This document shows positions 41,507 through 51,524 of a stretch of 64,000 nucleotides of DNA, in pieces. The DNA lies in NCBI RefSeq assembly GCF_002979555.1, contig NZ_PCOZ01000007.1, positions 309,478 through 373,477 on the forward strand. The letters are read 5' to 3'. Positions within the stretch are counted from its first letter, which is position 1. Every line of letters begins with the position of its first letter. The stretch is from Pseudomonas sp. MYb60 (GTDB lineage: Bacteria; Pseudomonadota; Gammaproteobacteria; Pseudomonadales; Pseudomonadaceae). The position numbers and the translations under genes were made by a program. A model generated the notes under the pieces. That model saw only the letters and a list, made by a program, of their open reading frames with translations, ran no database searches and was not told the origin of the DNA.

Positions 41507-43482
41507 GCCTTGGCGGCATTGCTGCGGATCAACCCGCGCACCGCAAATCGATTGGGGTGGCAGGCCTGCGCCACACTGAGAGGCACTGGCAGTGGTTCGC
41601 CCTCCAGCCAGGCGGCCAGCAACTCGGCAGACAAGGGGGCCGTAATCAGGCCGCGGGAGCCGTGACCGCTGTTGACATACAGGCCTGCCAACCAGGGGCA
41701 GGGCGTGTCGGGCACGCTGCGCGCATCCTTGCGTAGCACTTCATAGGCCTGGACGAATGCGGCGCGGTCGGCCAGGGGGCCGACAATCGGCAGGTAGTCA
41801 GGGCTGGTGCAACGGAAGGCGGCGCGACCCTGCAGGGTGGCCGGGTCGAGGCGGTCGGCGTGCAAGCGTTCGGCCAGGTCGGCGGAAATCTCGTGGAGCA
41901 TCGCCAGGTTGCCGGCATGGTCGGCCGCCGTGGGCGTGAGGTCGTCGTTATTGAAATCAAAGCTGGCGCCCAGGGTGTGTTCGCCCAATCGCGGTGGTGC
42001 GACGTAACCCTCGGCGCACACCACGGTGGTCAATGCCTGACTCTGGTCGGTTTGCGGCAGGCGGGTGATCTGCCCACGGATACGCTTGAGGGGCAGGTCG
42101 GCAAAGCGCTGGACCTCGGCGGCGCCGGCCAGGACGACGACGCAAGCGCTGGCCAGCAGGCGTTCGCCGTCCCAGGCTTGCCACTGTCCGTCGACGTTGC
42201 GCAGCTCGAGCACTTCGTGGTGCGTTTGCACCGTTATGCCTGGCTGGCTCGCTTGCCATTGGCACAGCGCGGGCGGGTGCACCCAGCCGCCTTCAGGGAA
42301 AAACAGCCCGCCGTGTTCCACGGCGATGCCGGCTTTGGCCTGCGCTTGAGCGCGGTCGAGCAGGTGCAACAAGTTCGGCGCAAAGGCCTGGGCAAGTTGC
42401 GCCTGGCGCTGGGCTTCCTTGGCGTCGAAGGCGAGCTGCAGTACGCCGCAGCCGTCCCAGTCGACGCCACGGTGCAGGTGTTCCAATGCCCGGCGCGTGT
42501 AGCCGAAGCCCGCGACGATCATCTGTGACAGCGCGGTGCCATGGGCCGATAGCTTCAAATAAAGCACGCCCTGAGGGTTGCCGGACGCTTCCTGGGCCAG
42601 GGCCGTATGGCGTTCCAGCAGGCTGACCTGCCAACCCCGTGTCGCGAGGCTGGCTGCGGTAGCACAGCCGGCCAGGCCGCCGCCGATCACCAGGGCGTGG
42701 CGCTCGCCTTGAAAACGTTCAGGTCGGGCGAACCAGGGTTTGGTGCGCTCCGGCGCAGGCACGTCCTCAGGCCATCCGAGAAACTCCCCGCGCAGGATCT
42801 CCCACTTATGGCCGATGCCCGGCGTGCGCTTCATCTTGAACCCGGCGGCGTTGATCAGTCGTCGCACCCAGCCGGTGCTGGTGAACGTACTGATGGTCGA
42901 GCCCGGCGCCGCCAACCGTGCCAGCTCACTGAACAATTCGGCCGTCCACATCTCGGGGTTTTTCGCCGGCGCGAAGCCGTCGAGGAACCAGGCGTCGACC
43001 TGCGCGTCCAACTGCGGCAGTTGCTCCAACACATCGCCGATCAGCAGCGTCAAGGTCACGCGCCCGTTGTCGAGTATCAGGCGTTGGAAACCCTGGTGGA
43101 TGGCGATGTATTGCGCCAGCAGTTGTTCGGCCAAGGGCTGCAGTTCGGGCCAGAGGGCAAGGGCGCGCTGCAGGTCTGCGTGGCTCAACGGGTATTTTTC
43201 GACGCTGACGAAATGCAACCGCGCACCGGCCACGGCGTGTTGTTCGAACAACTGCCAGGCGCACAGGAAGTTCAGGCCGGTGCCGAAACCGGTCTCGCCA
43301 ATCACCAGGCGCCCACCCGCGCTCAGCGCCGCGAAACGTTCCTGCAGACGGTTCTGTTCCAGGAACACATAGCGGGTTTCTTCAAGGCCTGACTGGTCGG
43401 AAAAGTACACATCGTCGAACACCCGCGAGTGCGGACGGCCTTGGTCATCCCAGTCGAGCTGGGCGTGGGTGATGGGGTTCAT
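41503..43482 (-). CDS. mnmC: Bifunctional tRNA mnm5s2U34 enzyme MnmC (methyltransferase/oxidoreductase)
   Basis: A 659-aa fusion that completes 5-methylaminomethyl-2-thiouridine at tRNA position 34. The N-terminal MnmD methyltransferase (about 1-240) includes IGETGFGTGLNFLCAWQLF and DAWFLDGFAPAKNPEMW. The C-terminal FAD-dependent oxidoreductase starts at the dinucleotide motif VIGGGLAGCATAASLATRG (about 265). It ends VNSGHGSRGLITAPLSAELL near 600-620. Length and domain order are canonical. Its stop shares the TTAG tetranucleotide with the convergent effector gene. Confidence 0.95.
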   Translation of the reverse strand: MNPITHAQLDWDDQGRPHSRVFDDVYFSDQSGLEETRYVFLEQNRLQERFAALSAGGRLVIGETGFGTGLNFLCAWQLFEQHAVAGARLHFVSVEKYPLSHADLQRALALWPELQPLAEQLLAQYIAIHQGFQRLILDNGRVTLTLLIGDVLEQLPQLDAQVDAWFLDGFAPAKNPEMWTAELFSELARLAAPGSTISTFTSTGWVRRLINAAGFKMKRTPGIGHKWEILRGEFLGWPEDVPAPERTKPWFARPERFQGERHALVIGGGLAGCATAASLATRGWQVSLLERHTALAQEASGNPQGVLYLKLSAHGTALSQMIVAGFGYTRRALEHLHRGVDWDGCGVLQLAFDAKEAQRQAQLAQAFAPNLLHLLDRAQAQAKAGIAVEHGGLFFPEGGWVHPPALCQWQASQPGITVQTHHEVLELRNVDGQWQAWDGERLLASACVVVLAGAAEVQRFADLPLKRIRGQITRLPQTDQSQALTTVVCAEGYVAPPRLGEHTLGASFDFNNDDLTPTAADHAGNLAMLHEISADLAERLHADRLDPATLQGRAAFRCTSPDYLPIVGPLADRAAFVQAYEVLRKDARSVPDTPCPWLAGLYVNSGHGSRGLITAPLSAELLAAWLEGEPLPVPLSVAQACHPNRFAVRGLIRSNAAKA

Positions 43483-43623
43483 GGGCGGCTCGGTAAAGGC
43501 AAGGCGGCCATTCTAGCCGATCAACCGGCATTGGATTGACCCACGGCAAGCAACGATGGAATTTCCTCCCGCGCAGTGCTGCCCAATCCGCTAGTCTTGA
43601 GCCATCTTGAAACGGAGCTGCCC

Positions 43624-45141
43624 ATGTTCGAATCCGCCGAAATCGGTCACGCCATCGACAAAGACACCTACGACGCCGAAGTGCCCGCGCTGCGCGAAGC
43701 CCTGCTGGAGGTGCAGTACGAGCTGCAACAGCAGAAGCGCTTCCCGGTGATCATCCTGATCAACGGCATTGAAGGCGCCGGCAAGGGCGAGACCGTCAAG
43801 CTGCTGAATGAATGGATGGACCCGCGCCTGATCGAAGTGCGCACCTTCGACCAGCAGACCGATGAAGAACTGGCCCGCCCTCCGGCCTGGCGTTACTGGC
43901 GCCAGTTGCCGGCCAAGGGGCGCATGGGGATTTTCTTCGGCAACTGGTACAGCCAGATGCTCCAGGCGCGGGTGCACGGGCAGATCAAGGACGCACGCCT
44001 GGACCAGGCCATCGCCGGCGCCGAACGCCTGGAAAAAATGCTGTGTGATGAAGGTGCGCTGATCTTCAAGTTCTGGTTCCACCTGTCCAAGAAACAGATG
44101 AAAGCGCGGCTCAAGGCGCTGGCCGACGACCCGCTGCACAGCTGGCGCATCAGCCCGCTGGACTGGCAGCAGTCCGAGACCTACGACAAGTTCGTGCATT
44201 TTGGCGAGCGCGTGTTGCGCCGCACCAGCCGCGACTATGCGCCTTGGCATGTGATCGAAGGCGTGGACAGCAACTACCGTGGGCTCACCGTCGGCAAACT
44301 GTTGCTCGAAGGCATGCAAAACGCCCTGAAACTGCCCAAGGGCAAGGCCAGCGGCATGAACCCGGCGCCGTTGATCGCCTCGGTGGACAAGAAGAGCCTG
44401 CTGGACAGCCTCGACTTGAACCAGCGCCTGGACAAGGACGATTACGAAGAACAACTGATCACCGAGCAGGCACGTTTCTCCGGGCTGATGCGCGACAAAC
44501 GCATGCGCAGGCATGCCTTGGTCACGGTGTTCGAAGGCAACGATGCGGCAGGCAAGGGCGGCGCGATCCGCCGCGTGGCAGCGGCGCTCGACCCGCGTCA
44601 GTACCACATCGTACCGGTTGCCGCGCCGAGTGAGGACGAGCGTGCCCAGCCTTACCTGTGGCGGTTCTGGCAGAAAATCCCGGCGCGCGGCATGTTCACC
44701 GTGTTCGACCGCTCGTGGTACGGCCGCGTGCTGGTGGAACGCATCGAGGGCTTCTGCACGGCGGCGGACTGGATGCGCGCGTATGGCGAGATCAATGACT
44801 TCGAGGAGCAACTGCGCAACGCCGGGGTGATCGTGGTCAAGTTCTGGCTGGCCATCGATAAACAGACCCAGCTGGAACGCTTCCAGGCGCGTGAAGAAAT
44901 CCCTTTCAAGCGTTTCAAGATCACCGAGGACGACTGGCGCAACCGTGACAAGTGGGACGACTACCGCGCCGCCGTCGGCGATATGGTCGACCGCACCAGC
45001 ACCGAAATTGCACCTTGGACCCTGGTGGAAGCCAATGACAAGCGCTGGGCACGGGTCAAGGTGCTGCGCACCATCAACCGCGCGCTGGAAGACGCGTTCG
45101 AGGAGTCCGACAAGCACGACAAGAAAGGCAAGAAGAAGTAG
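43624..45141 (+). CDS. pap: Polyphosphate:AMP phosphotransferase (two-domain PPK2 class II)
   Basis: A 505-aa enzyme using polyphosphate to convert AMP to ADP. Two tandem PPK2 domains are present, each with a Walker A: LINGIEGAGKGETVKLLNEW (about 42-61) and VFEGNDAAGKGGAIRRVAAA (about 302-321). Lid/Walker B elements WRYWRQLPAKGRMGIFFGNW and WRFWQKIPARGMFTVFDRSW complete them. The tandem arrangement is diagnostic of Pap. The start at 43624 (MFESAEIGHA) lies 11 nt after a GGAGC. Confidence 0.93.
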   Translation: MFESAEIGHAIDKDTYDAEVPALREALLEVQYELQQQKRFPVIILINGIEGAGKGETVKLLNEWMDPRLIEVRTFDQQTDEELARPPAWRYWRQLPAKGRMGIFFGNWYSQMLQARVHGQIKDARLDQAIAGAERLEKMLCDEGALIFKFWFHLSKKQMKARLKALADDPLHSWRISPLDWQQSETYDKFVHFGERVLRRTSRDYAPWHVIEGVDSNYRGLTVGKLLLEGMQNALKLPKGKASGMNPAPLIASVDKKSLLDSLDLNQRLDKDDYEEQLITEQARFSGLMRDKRMRRHALVTVFEGNDAAGKGGAIRRVAAALDPRQYHIVPVAAPSEDERAQPYLWRFWQKIPARGMFTVFDRSWYGRVLVERIEGFCTAADWMRAYGEINDFEEQLRNAGVIVVKFWLAIDKQTQLERFQAREEIPFKRFKITEDDWRNRDKWDDYRAAVGDMVDRTSTEIAPWTLVEANDKRWARVKVLRTINRALEDAFEESDKHDKKGKKK

Positions 45142-45231
45142 GCCTATATGCGGGGTGAATGATCGTCGCGATTGGAATCAGCAGGATCTATGCTCGATCA
45201 ACTCCCAACCATGACAAGATCGAGGTAGCCC

Positions 45232-46416
45232 ATGCGTGAAGTAGTGATCGTCGACAGCGTGCGAACCGGCCTGGCCAAATCCTTTCGCGGCAAGTTCAAC
45301 CAGACCCGTCCGGATGACATGGCGGCCCATTGCGTCAACGCGCTGCTCACCCGCAACGGCATCGACCCGGCGACAGTGGAGGATTGCATCGTCGGCGCCG
45401 GCTCCAACGAGGGCGCACAGGGCTATAACATCGGGCGCAACGTGGCGGTGCTGTCGCAACTGGGCACCGGCACGGCGGGGATGACCCTCAATCGCTTCTG
45501 CTCCTCGGGCTTGCAGGCGATTGCGATTGCCGCCAACCAGATCGCCTCGGGGTGCAGTGACATCATTGTCGCCGGTGGCGTCGAGTCCATCAGCCTGACC
45601 ATGAAAAGCGTCAACACCGACAACCTGATCAACCCGCTGCTGAAAGAGCAGGTGCCGGGCATCTATTTTCCCATGGGCCAGACCGCCGAAATCGTCGCCC
45701 GGCGCTACAACGTCAGCCGCGACGAACAGGACCGCTACGCCCTGCAAAGCCAACAGCGCACGGCCCAGGCCCAGGCCGACGGTTTGTTCAGCGATGAAAT
45801 CGTGCCAATGGCGGTCAAGTACAAAGTGGAAGACAAGCACAGCGGCGACGTGCAGGTGCTCGACGGCGTTGTCGATCGTGACGACTGCAATCGCCCGGAC
45901 ACCACGTTGGCCAGCCTGCAAGGCTTGAAACCGGTGTTTGCCGAAGACGGCTCGGTGACGGCAGGCAACTCCTCGCAGCTGTCGGACGGCGCCTCGATGA
46001 CCCTGGTGATGAGCCTTGAGAAAGCCCTGGCGCTGGGGCTCAAGCCCAAGGCGTTTTTCCGTGGCTTTACGGTCGCGGGCTGCGAGCCGGACGAAATGGG
46101 CATCGGCCCGGTGTTCTCGGTGCCCAAGCTGCTCAAGGCCAAGGGCTTGCAGGTGGCGGATATCGACCTGTGGGAACTCAACGAAGCCTTCGCGTCCCAG
46201 TGCCTGTATGCGCGCAATCGCCTGGAAATCGATAACGCGAAGTACAACGTCAACGGCGGTTCGATTTCCATCGGCCACCCCTTCGGCATGACCGGCTCGC
46301 GGCAAGTGGGCCATTTGGTACGTGAGCTGCAACGGCGCAACCTGCGTTACGGCATCGTCACCATGTGCGTGGGCGGTGGCATGGGCGCCACCGGATTGTT
46401 CGAAGCGGTGCGCTGA
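45232..46416 (+). CDS. Acetyl-CoA acetyltransferase / 3-ketoacyl-CoA thiolase
   Basis: A 394-aa thiolase catalysing acyl-CoA condensation or cleavage. The nucleophile is Cys90 (LNRFCSSGLQAIAIAANQI). The second active-site elements are NGGSISIGHPFGMTGSR (His, about 350) and TMCVGGGMGATGLF (second Cys, about 380). Length is normal. It is not next to other beta-oxidation genes, so the chain-length preference and pathway remain open. Followed after 70 nt by an EamA transporter. Confidence 0.9.
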   Translation: MREVVIVDSVRTGLAKSFRGKFNQTRPDDMAAHCVNALLTRNGIDPATVEDCIVGAGSNEGAQGYNIGRNVAVLSQLGTGTAGMTLNRFCSSGLQAIAIAANQIASGCSDIIVAGGVESISLTMKSVNTDNLINPLLKEQVPGIYFPMGQTAEIVARRYNVSRDEQDRYALQSQQRTAQAQADGLFSDEIVPMAVKYKVEDKHSGDVQVLDGVVDRDDCNRPDTTLASLQGLKPVFAEDGSVTAGNSSQLSDGASMTLVMSLEKALALGLKPKAFFRGFTVAGCEPDEMGIGPVFSVPKLLKAKGLQVADIDLWELNEAFASQCLYARNRLEIDNAKYNVNGGSISIGHPFGMTGSRQVGHLVRELQRRNLRYGIVTMCVGGGMGATGLFEAVR

Positions 46417-46486
46417 TCTTCGCTACACAAAGTGCGACGGGTGCCCCTAGAATGCGGCTCCACTTCCTCTGGCTTCTGGGGCACTC

Positions 46487-47443
46487 ATGCACATTTCTTC
46501 CGGCCGCTGGGTCTATGGTTTTCTCCTGACCCTGCTGACCGCGCTGCTCTGGGGCATCCTGCCGATCAAGCTCAAGCAGGTGCTCCAGGTCATGGACCCA
46601 ATCACCGTCACCTGGTTTCGCCTCACCGTCGCCGGCGGCTGCCTGTTTGTCTACCTCGCGCTGACCAGGCGCTTGCCCAGCCGCAAGGTGCTTGGCCCAA
46701 GGGGCGGTTGGCTGGTGGCCATGGCTGTGTGCGGGCTGGTAGGCAATTACGTGCTGTATCTGGTGGGCCTGCAACTGCTCAGCCCCGGCACCGCCCAGTT
46801 GGTGGTGCAGATGGGGCCGATCTTCTTGATGATCGCCAGTGTGTTTGTGTTCAAGGAGCGTTTCAGTCGCGGGCAGGTGCTCGGGTTATTCGTGTTGATT
46901 GCAGGCTTTGGCCTGTTCTTCAACCAGCGTCTGGAGGAGTTGCTGACGTCCCTTGGCGCCTATACCGCTGGCGTGCTGACCATCCTGCTGGCCACCTCGA
47001 TCTGGGTGTTCTACGCCCTGGGGCAGAAGCAGTTGCTGACGGCGTGGAATTCGCTGCAGGTGATGATGGTGATCTACCTCTGCTGCGCCGTGCTGCTCAC
47101 GCCGTGGGCGCACCCGCTGGAAGCGTTGGACCTGAGCCCGTTGCAAGGTTGGCTGCTGCTGGCGTGCTGCATGAACACCCTGGTGGCCTACGGTGCATTT
47201 GCCGAGGCACTGGCGCACTGGGAAGCGTCGCGGGTGAGTGCGACGCTGGCACTCACGCCGTTGGTGACCTTTGTCGCGGTGGCGCTGGCGGCGTGGCTGT
47301 GGCCGGACTACGTGCACGCTGAAGACATCAACGCCCTGGGGTATGCCGGGGCGTTGGTGGTGGTGCTGGGTTCGGCAACCGTGGCGCTGGCGCCGTCGTT
47401 GATTGCCGGGCTCAGAGCCCGGCGTTTGCGCATGGCGTCCTAG
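46487..47443 (+). CDS. EamA/RarD-type DMT exporter
   Basis: A 318-aa inner-membrane protein of the drug/metabolite transporter superfamily with ten predicted helices and two EamA repeats. It starts [20 protein letters not shown], with [20 protein letters not shown] in the first repeat. In the second are [20 protein letters not shown] and [19 protein letters not shown]. RarD-type members export amino acids or metabolites, but the substrate here is unknown. The stop overlaps the convergent fumC stop by 4 nt (CTAG). Confidence 0.88.
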   Translation: MHISSGRWVYGFLLTLLTALLWGILPIKLKQVLQVMDPITVTWFRLTVAGGCLFVYLALTRRLPSRKVLGPRGGWLVAMAVCGLVGNYVLYLVGLQLLSPGTAQLVVQMGPIFLMIASVFVFKERFSRGQVLGLFVLIAGFGLFFNQRLEELLTSLGAYTAGVLTILLATSIWVFYALGQKQLLTAWNSLQVMMVIYLCCAVLLTPWAHPLEALDLSPLQGWLLLACCMNTLVAYGAFAEALAHWEASRVSATLALTPLVTFVAVALAAWLWPDYVHAEDINALGYAGALVVVLGSATVALAPSLIAGLRARRLRMAS

Positions 47444-48822
47444 GCGCCGAGCATGTCCTGCGGGCGCACCCACTGGTCGAACTCAGCGCTGGTGAGATAG
47501 CCCAGATCCAGCGCCGCTTCCCGCAGGGTCAGGCCTTCGGCATAGGCCTTCTTGGCGATCTCGGCGGATTTGTCATAGCCGATATGCGGGTTGAGCGCCG
47601 TCACCAGCATCAGCCCGCGCTCCAGGTGTTCGGCCATTTGCACGGCATCCGGCTCCAGCCCCGCGACGCAGTGCTCCTGGAAGTTGTTGCAGCCATCGGC
47701 CAGCAAGCGGATCGACTCCAGCAGGTTGTGGATGATCACCGGCTTGTAGACGTTCAACTGCAAGTGGCCCTGGCTGGCGGCAATGCCAATGGTCACGTCA
47801 TTGCCCAGCACCTGGCAGGCCAGCATCGACAGCGCTTCGCACTGGGTCGGGTTGACCTTGCCCGGCATGATCGAGCTGCCGGGTTCGTTGGCCGGCAGCT
47901 TCACCTCGGCCAGCCCGGCGCGTGGACCGGAGCCGAGCAGGCGCAGGTCGTTGGCGATTTTCATCAGCGCAACGGCCAGGGTTTTCAGCGCGCCGCTCAA
48001 GGTGACCAGCGGCTCATGGCCGGTGAGGGCCGCGAATTTGTTCGGCGCAGTGACAAACGGCAGGCCCGACAGCGCGGCCAGTTCGGAGGCAATCGCCTCG
48101 CCAAACCCATGGGGGGCATTGAGCCCGGTACCCACCGCCGTACCGCCCTGAGCCAGTTCGTAGACGGCAGGCAGTGCCGCCCGCACGGCGCGCTCGGCGT
48201 AATCGAGCTGGGCGATGAACGCCGACAGCTCCTGGCCGAAGGTGATGGGCGTGGCGTCCATCATGTGGGTGCGGCCGGTCTTCACCAGTTTCATGTGCTT
48301 GGCGGCCTGTTCGGCCAGGCCACCGGACAACGTGGCGATCGCCGGCAGCAAACGCTGATGCACGGCCTGCACGGCGGCGATGCTCATGGCCGTGGGAAAG
48401 CAGTCGTTGGAACTCTGGGAGCGGTTCACGTGGTCGTTGGGGTGCACCGGGCTCTTGCCGCCGCGGTTGCCGCCGGCCAGTTCATTGGCGCGCCCGGCGA
48501 TCACTTCGTTGGCGTTCATGTTGCTCTGGGTGCCGCTGCCGGTCTGCCAGACCACCAGCGGGAACTGGTCGTCGTGCTGGCCGGCAAGTACTTCGTCGGC
48601 GGCCTGTTCGATCAGGCGGGCGATGTCCGCGGGGAGATCACCGTTACGATCATTCACGCGCGCGGCGGCTTTTTTGATCAGGGCCAGGGCGTGCAGTACC
48701 GCCAGGGGCATGCGTTGCTCGCCGATGGCGAAATTCACCAGTGAGCGTTGGGTCTGCGCGCCCCAGTAAGCGTCATCCGGGACTTGGACGTCTCCCAGGC
48801 TGTCGGTTTCGGTACGGCTCAT
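47440..48822 (-). CDS. fumC: Fumarate hydratase class II
   Basis: A 460-aa iron-independent fumarase of the TCA cycle converting fumarate and malate. Conserved regions are all present: [17 protein letters not shown], the [17 protein letters not shown] segment with the catalytic His, and the superfamily signature [16 protein letters not shown]. The start at 48822 ([17 protein letters not shown]) follows AAGGAG. Pseudomonads often have two class II fumarases; this copy is not in the iron-regulated sodA neighbourhood. Confidence 0.95.
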   Translation of the reverse strand: MSRTETDSLGDVQVPDDAYWGAQTQRSLVNFAIGEQRMPLAVLHALALIKKAAARVNDRNGDLPADIARLIEQAADEVLAGQHDDQFPLVVWQTGSGTQSNMNANEVIAGRANELAGGNRGGKSPVHPNDHVNRSQSSNDCFPTAMSIAAVQAVHQRLLPAIATLSGGLAEQAAKHMKLVKTGRTHMMDATPITFGQELSAFIAQLDYAERAVRAALPAVYELAQGGTAVGTGLNAPHGFGEAIASELAALSGLPFVTAPNKFAALTGHEPLVTLSGALKTLAVALMKIANDLRLLGSGPRAGLAEVKLPANEPGSSIMPGKVNPTQCEALSMLACQVLGNDVTIGIAASQGHLQLNVYKPVIIHNLLESIRLLADGCNNFQEHCVAGLEPDAVQMAEHLERGLMLVTALNPHIGYDKSAEIAKKAYAEGLTLREAALDLGYLTSAEFDQWVRPQDMLGA

Positions 48823-49003
48823 CAGTCACACTCCTTGAGGTCGGTTTGCGCAGTTTAGGCCGTGATCGGCCGGGTGGGTTCCATTAAAGACTTTTCATCG
48901 GGCAATCCCTGTCTGGCAAGGCCCGGGGTTGAGCCATGAGGTTTTTTAGGCGCAGAATGGGCGCCCTTGGGGTCTTACCTCGCCTGCTAGAAAAGGAAAC
49001 TCG

Positions 49004-49522
49004 ATGACTCGTCTTCGTGCCATCTGTACCGCGGTTGCTCTGGTTTGCGCCAGCGGCCAGGTGCTTGCCGATACCGCCAGCCACAACGCCAGTGCCGAAG
49101 CCTTCCTTACCCTGGCCCATGCCGACAAGCTGGGTACCCCGGTGTACATGCAAGTGCAGCAAATGTTCGCCCAGCGTTTCGAACAGACCAAGGCACCCGC
49201 CGCCAAGCAGTCCGTACTGGACAGCTACCAGGCCAAGGCCAACGCCGCCCTGGACCAGGCCATTGGCTGGCCGAAGCTGAAACCGGACATGGTCAAGCTC
49301 TACACCACCAACTTCAGCGAATCCGAGCTCAAGGACCTGGTTGCTTTCTACCAGTCGCCACTGGGCAAGAAAGTCCTGGAAAAAATGCCTCAGCTGACCC
49401 AGCAATCGGCCCAGATGACCCAGGCCAAGCTGGAAAGCGCCGTACCGGTAGTGAACAAGCTGCTGGAAGACATGACCAACGAGCTGTCGCCTAAAGCCGC
49501 CGCTCCGGCCAAGAAGAAGTAA
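49004..49522 (+). CDS. DUF2059 domain periplasmic protein
   Basis: A 172-aa exported protein with signal peptide MTRLRAICTAVALVCASGQ..., probable cleavage after VLA near residue 23. The mature part is helical and carries the DUF2059 segment LKPDMVKLYTTNFSESELKD, then FYQSPLGKKVLEKMPQL. It ends in a basic AAAPAKKK tail. Function unknown. AAAAGGAAA precedes the ATG. bolA follows 12 nt later, so the two probably form an operon. Confidence 0.88.
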   Translation: MTRLRAICTAVALVCASGQVLADTASHNASAEAFLTLAHADKLGTPVYMQVQQMFAQRFEQTKAPAAKQSVLDSYQAKANAALDQAIGWPKLKPDMVKLYTTNFSESELKDLVAFYQSPLGKKVLEKMPQLTQQSAQMTQAKLESAVPVVNKLLEDMTNELSPKAAAPAKKK

Positions 49523-49534
49523 GCAGGAATGACC

Positions 49535-49825
49535 ATGCAACAGCGTATCGAAACGGCGCTTGCCGACCTGGGCACTGACCACCTGAGCGTGCTGGATGAA
49601 AGCCACATGCACAGCCGTGGCTTGCAGACCCACTTCAAGGCGGTGCTGGTCAGCCCGCAATTCGAGGGGCTCAACCGCGTCAAGCGCCATCAGAAGGTCT
49701 ACGCCACCCTGGGCGACCTGATGAGCGAGTTTCATGCGCTGGCGCTGCATACCTACACGCCCGAGGAATGGGCGAAAATCGACGCAGCCCCGGCCTCGCC
49801 GACCTGCGCCGGCGGACATGATTGA
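49535..49825 (+). CDS. bolA: BolA family protein
   Basis: A 96-aa BolA-type protein; such proteins partner monothiol glutaredoxins in Fe-S and stress regulation. Matches include ESHMHSRGLQTHFKAVLVS, RVKRHQKVYATLGDLM and EFHALALHTYTPEEW with the conserved C-terminal His. A short SPTCAGGHD end resembles E. coli BolA more than IbaG. The ATG at 49535 was preferred over 49529 because AGGA lies 6 nt before it, while it abuts the earlier ATG. Confidence 0.9.
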   Translation: MQQRIETALADLGTDHLSVLDESHMHSRGLQTHFKAVLVSPQFEGLNRVKRHQKVYATLGDLMSEFHALALHTYTPEEWAKIDAAPASPTCAGGHD

Positions 49826-49866
49826 TGAGCGGGTGTCTCTGACACCGGGCATTTGTTAGAATCCGC

Positions 49867-49896
49867 AACGCGCCGCTTAGCCGGCGCGTTTTTTTT
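49867..49896 (+). terminator. Rho-independent terminator after bolA
   Basis: AACGCGCCG (49867-49875), loop CTTAGC and CGGCGCGTT (49882-49890), followed by six more T. It separates DUF2059-bolA from trhO. Confidence 0.9.
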
Positions 49897-49943
49897 GCAT
49901 CCGGTTCACCCCTTACGAGGGTAGCCACCTGGAGAGAATACCC

Positions 49944-50885
49944 ATGACTCAACCGATCGTCGTGGCGGCACTGTATAAGTTCGTCACCCTCGAAGATTAC
50001 GTCGCCCTGCGCGAGCCACTGCTGCAGGCAATGGTCGACAACGGCATCAAAGGCACCCTGTTGATTGCCGAAGAAGGCATCAATGGCACCGTGTCCGGCA
50101 CCCGCGAAGGCATCGACGGCCTGATCGCCTGGCTCAAGAACGACCCGCGCATGGTCGACATCGACCACAAAGAATCCTACTGCGACGACCAGCCGTTCTA
50201 CCGCACCAAGGTCAAGCTCAAGAAAGAGATCGTGACCCTGGGCGTCGAAGGCGTCGACCCGAACAAAAAAGTCGGTACCTATGTTGACCCGCAAGACTGG
50301 AACGCCCTGATCAGCGATCCGGAAGTGCTGCTGATCGACACCCGTAACGACTACGAAGTGTCCATCGGTACCTTTGAAGGTGCGATCGACCCGAAAACCA
50401 CCAGTTTTCGCGAATTTCCCGACTATATCAAAGCCAACTTCGACCCGGCCAAGCACAAGAAAGTCGCCATGTTCTGCACCGGCGGCATTCGTTGCGAGAA
50501 GGCGTCGAGCTACATGCTCAGCGAAGGCTTCGATGAGGTTTACCACCTCAAGGGCGGCATCCTGAAGTACCTTGAAGAGGTGCCGCAGGAAGAAACCAAA
50601 TGGCAGGGCGACTGCTTTGTTTTCGATAATCGCGTCACGGTGCGCCACGACTTGAGCGAAGGCGACTACGATCAATGTCATGCCTGCCGCACACCCGTGA
50701 GCGTCGAAGACCGCGCCAGCGAGCACTACGTGGCTGGCATCAGTTGCCCGCATTGCTGGGATAAGCTGCCCGAGAAAACCCGTCGCAGCGCCATCGACCG
50801 GCAAAAGCAGATTGAGCTGGCCAAGGCCCGCAATATGCCGCATCCGATTGGCTTCAACTACAAGCAATCTCCTTCCGAGGCCTGA
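49944..50885 (+). CDS. trhO: tRNA uridine(34) hydroxylase TrhO (rhodanese domain)
   Basis: A 313-aa YceA-type protein responsible for oxygen-dependent 5-hydroxyuridine formation at tRNA U34. The N-terminal acylphosphatase-like part includes [19 protein letters not shown]. The rhodanese domain runs about 125-220 with [18 protein letters not shown] and the active-site Cys178 in [12 protein letters not shown]. The C-terminal zinc-like cluster has CHACRTPVS and [13 protein letters not shown] at 49944 with GGAGAG upstream. The DsbA-like gene follows after 3 nt. Confidence 0.93.
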   Translation: MTQPIVVAALYKFVTLEDYVALREPLLQAMVDNGIKGTLLIAEEGINGTVSGTREGIDGLIAWLKNDPRMVDIDHKESYCDDQPFYRTKVKLKKEIVTLGVEGVDPNKKVGTYVDPQDWNALISDPEVLLIDTRNDYEVSIGTFEGAIDPKTTSFREFPDYIKANFDPAKHKKVAMFCTGGIRCEKASSYMLSEGFDEVYHLKGGILKYLEEVPQEETKWQGDCFVFDNRVTVRHDLSEGDYDQCHACRTPVSVEDRASEHYVAGISCPHCWDKLPEKTRRSAIDRQKQIELAKARNMPHPIGFNYKQSPSEA

Positions 50886-50888
50886 GCC

Positions 50889-51524
50889 ATGTCCGCACGC
50901 CTGCTCTATGTTATGGACCCAATGTGTTCCTGGTGCTGGGGCTTTGCTCCGGTGGCCGAGGCATTGGTGGAGCAGGCCCAGGCTGCCGGGGTGGAGCTGC
51001 ACCTGGTGGTGGGCGGTTTGCGCACCGGCAGCGGTGCGGCGCTGGAGCCGACGACCCGGCGCTACATTCTTGAACACTGGCAGGCCGTCACCGACGCCAC
51101 GGGACAGCCGTTCAAGCGCGAAGGCGCGTTGCCTGACGGTTTTGTTTACGACACCGAACCGGCTTGCCGTGCCATCGTCACCGCCCGCAGCCTGGCGCCG
51201 GATTGTGCGTGGACGCTGCTGGGGCTGATCCAGCGCGCGTTTTATGTCGAGGGCCGCGACGTGACCCTCGCCAGCGTGCTGGTGGAGCTGGCCGAGCAGG
51301 CGGGCATCCCGCGTATCGAGTTTGCCGGCGCGTTTGACCGCGCCGAGCAGCACGCTGCGACGGCTGCCGATTTTACCTGGGTGCAGGACCTGGGCATCGC
51401 CGGCTTCCCGACGCTGCTGGCCGAGCGCAATGGGCAGCTGGCATTGCTGACCAATGGTTACCAGCCGTTGTCCGAGCTGTCGCCGCTGTTGGGCCGATGG
51501 CTGGAGCGGGCCACCTGTGCATGA
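50889..51524 (+). CDS. DsbA-family (2-hydroxychromene/FrnE-like) thioredoxin-fold protein
   Basis: A 211-aa protein with an early redox motif Cys13-Ser-Trp-Cys16 (MDPMCSWCWGFAP), a helical insertion, and DLGIAGFPTLLAERNG carrying the cis-Pro. There is no signal peptide, so it acts in the cytoplasm, in the FrnE-like DsbA group. The start is 3 nt after the trhO stop, and its 3' end overlaps the ABC gene start, which implies a three-gene operon. The partner substrate is unknown. Confidence 0.85.
   Translation: MSARLLYVMDPMCSWCWGFAPVAEALVEQAQAAGVELHLVVGGLRTGSGAALEPTTRRYILEHWQAVTDATGQPFKREGALPDGFVYDTEPACRAIVTARSLAPDCAWTLLGLIQRAFYVEGRDVTLASVLVELAEQAGIPRIEFAGAFDRAEQHAATAADFTWVQDLGIAGFPTLLAERNGQLALLTNGYQPLSELSPLLGRWLERATCA

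Noticed and set aside
43591..45117. 508-codon minus-strand frame opposite pap
   Set aside because: Shadow of the polyphosphate:AMP phosphotransferase gene; no recognisable domain.
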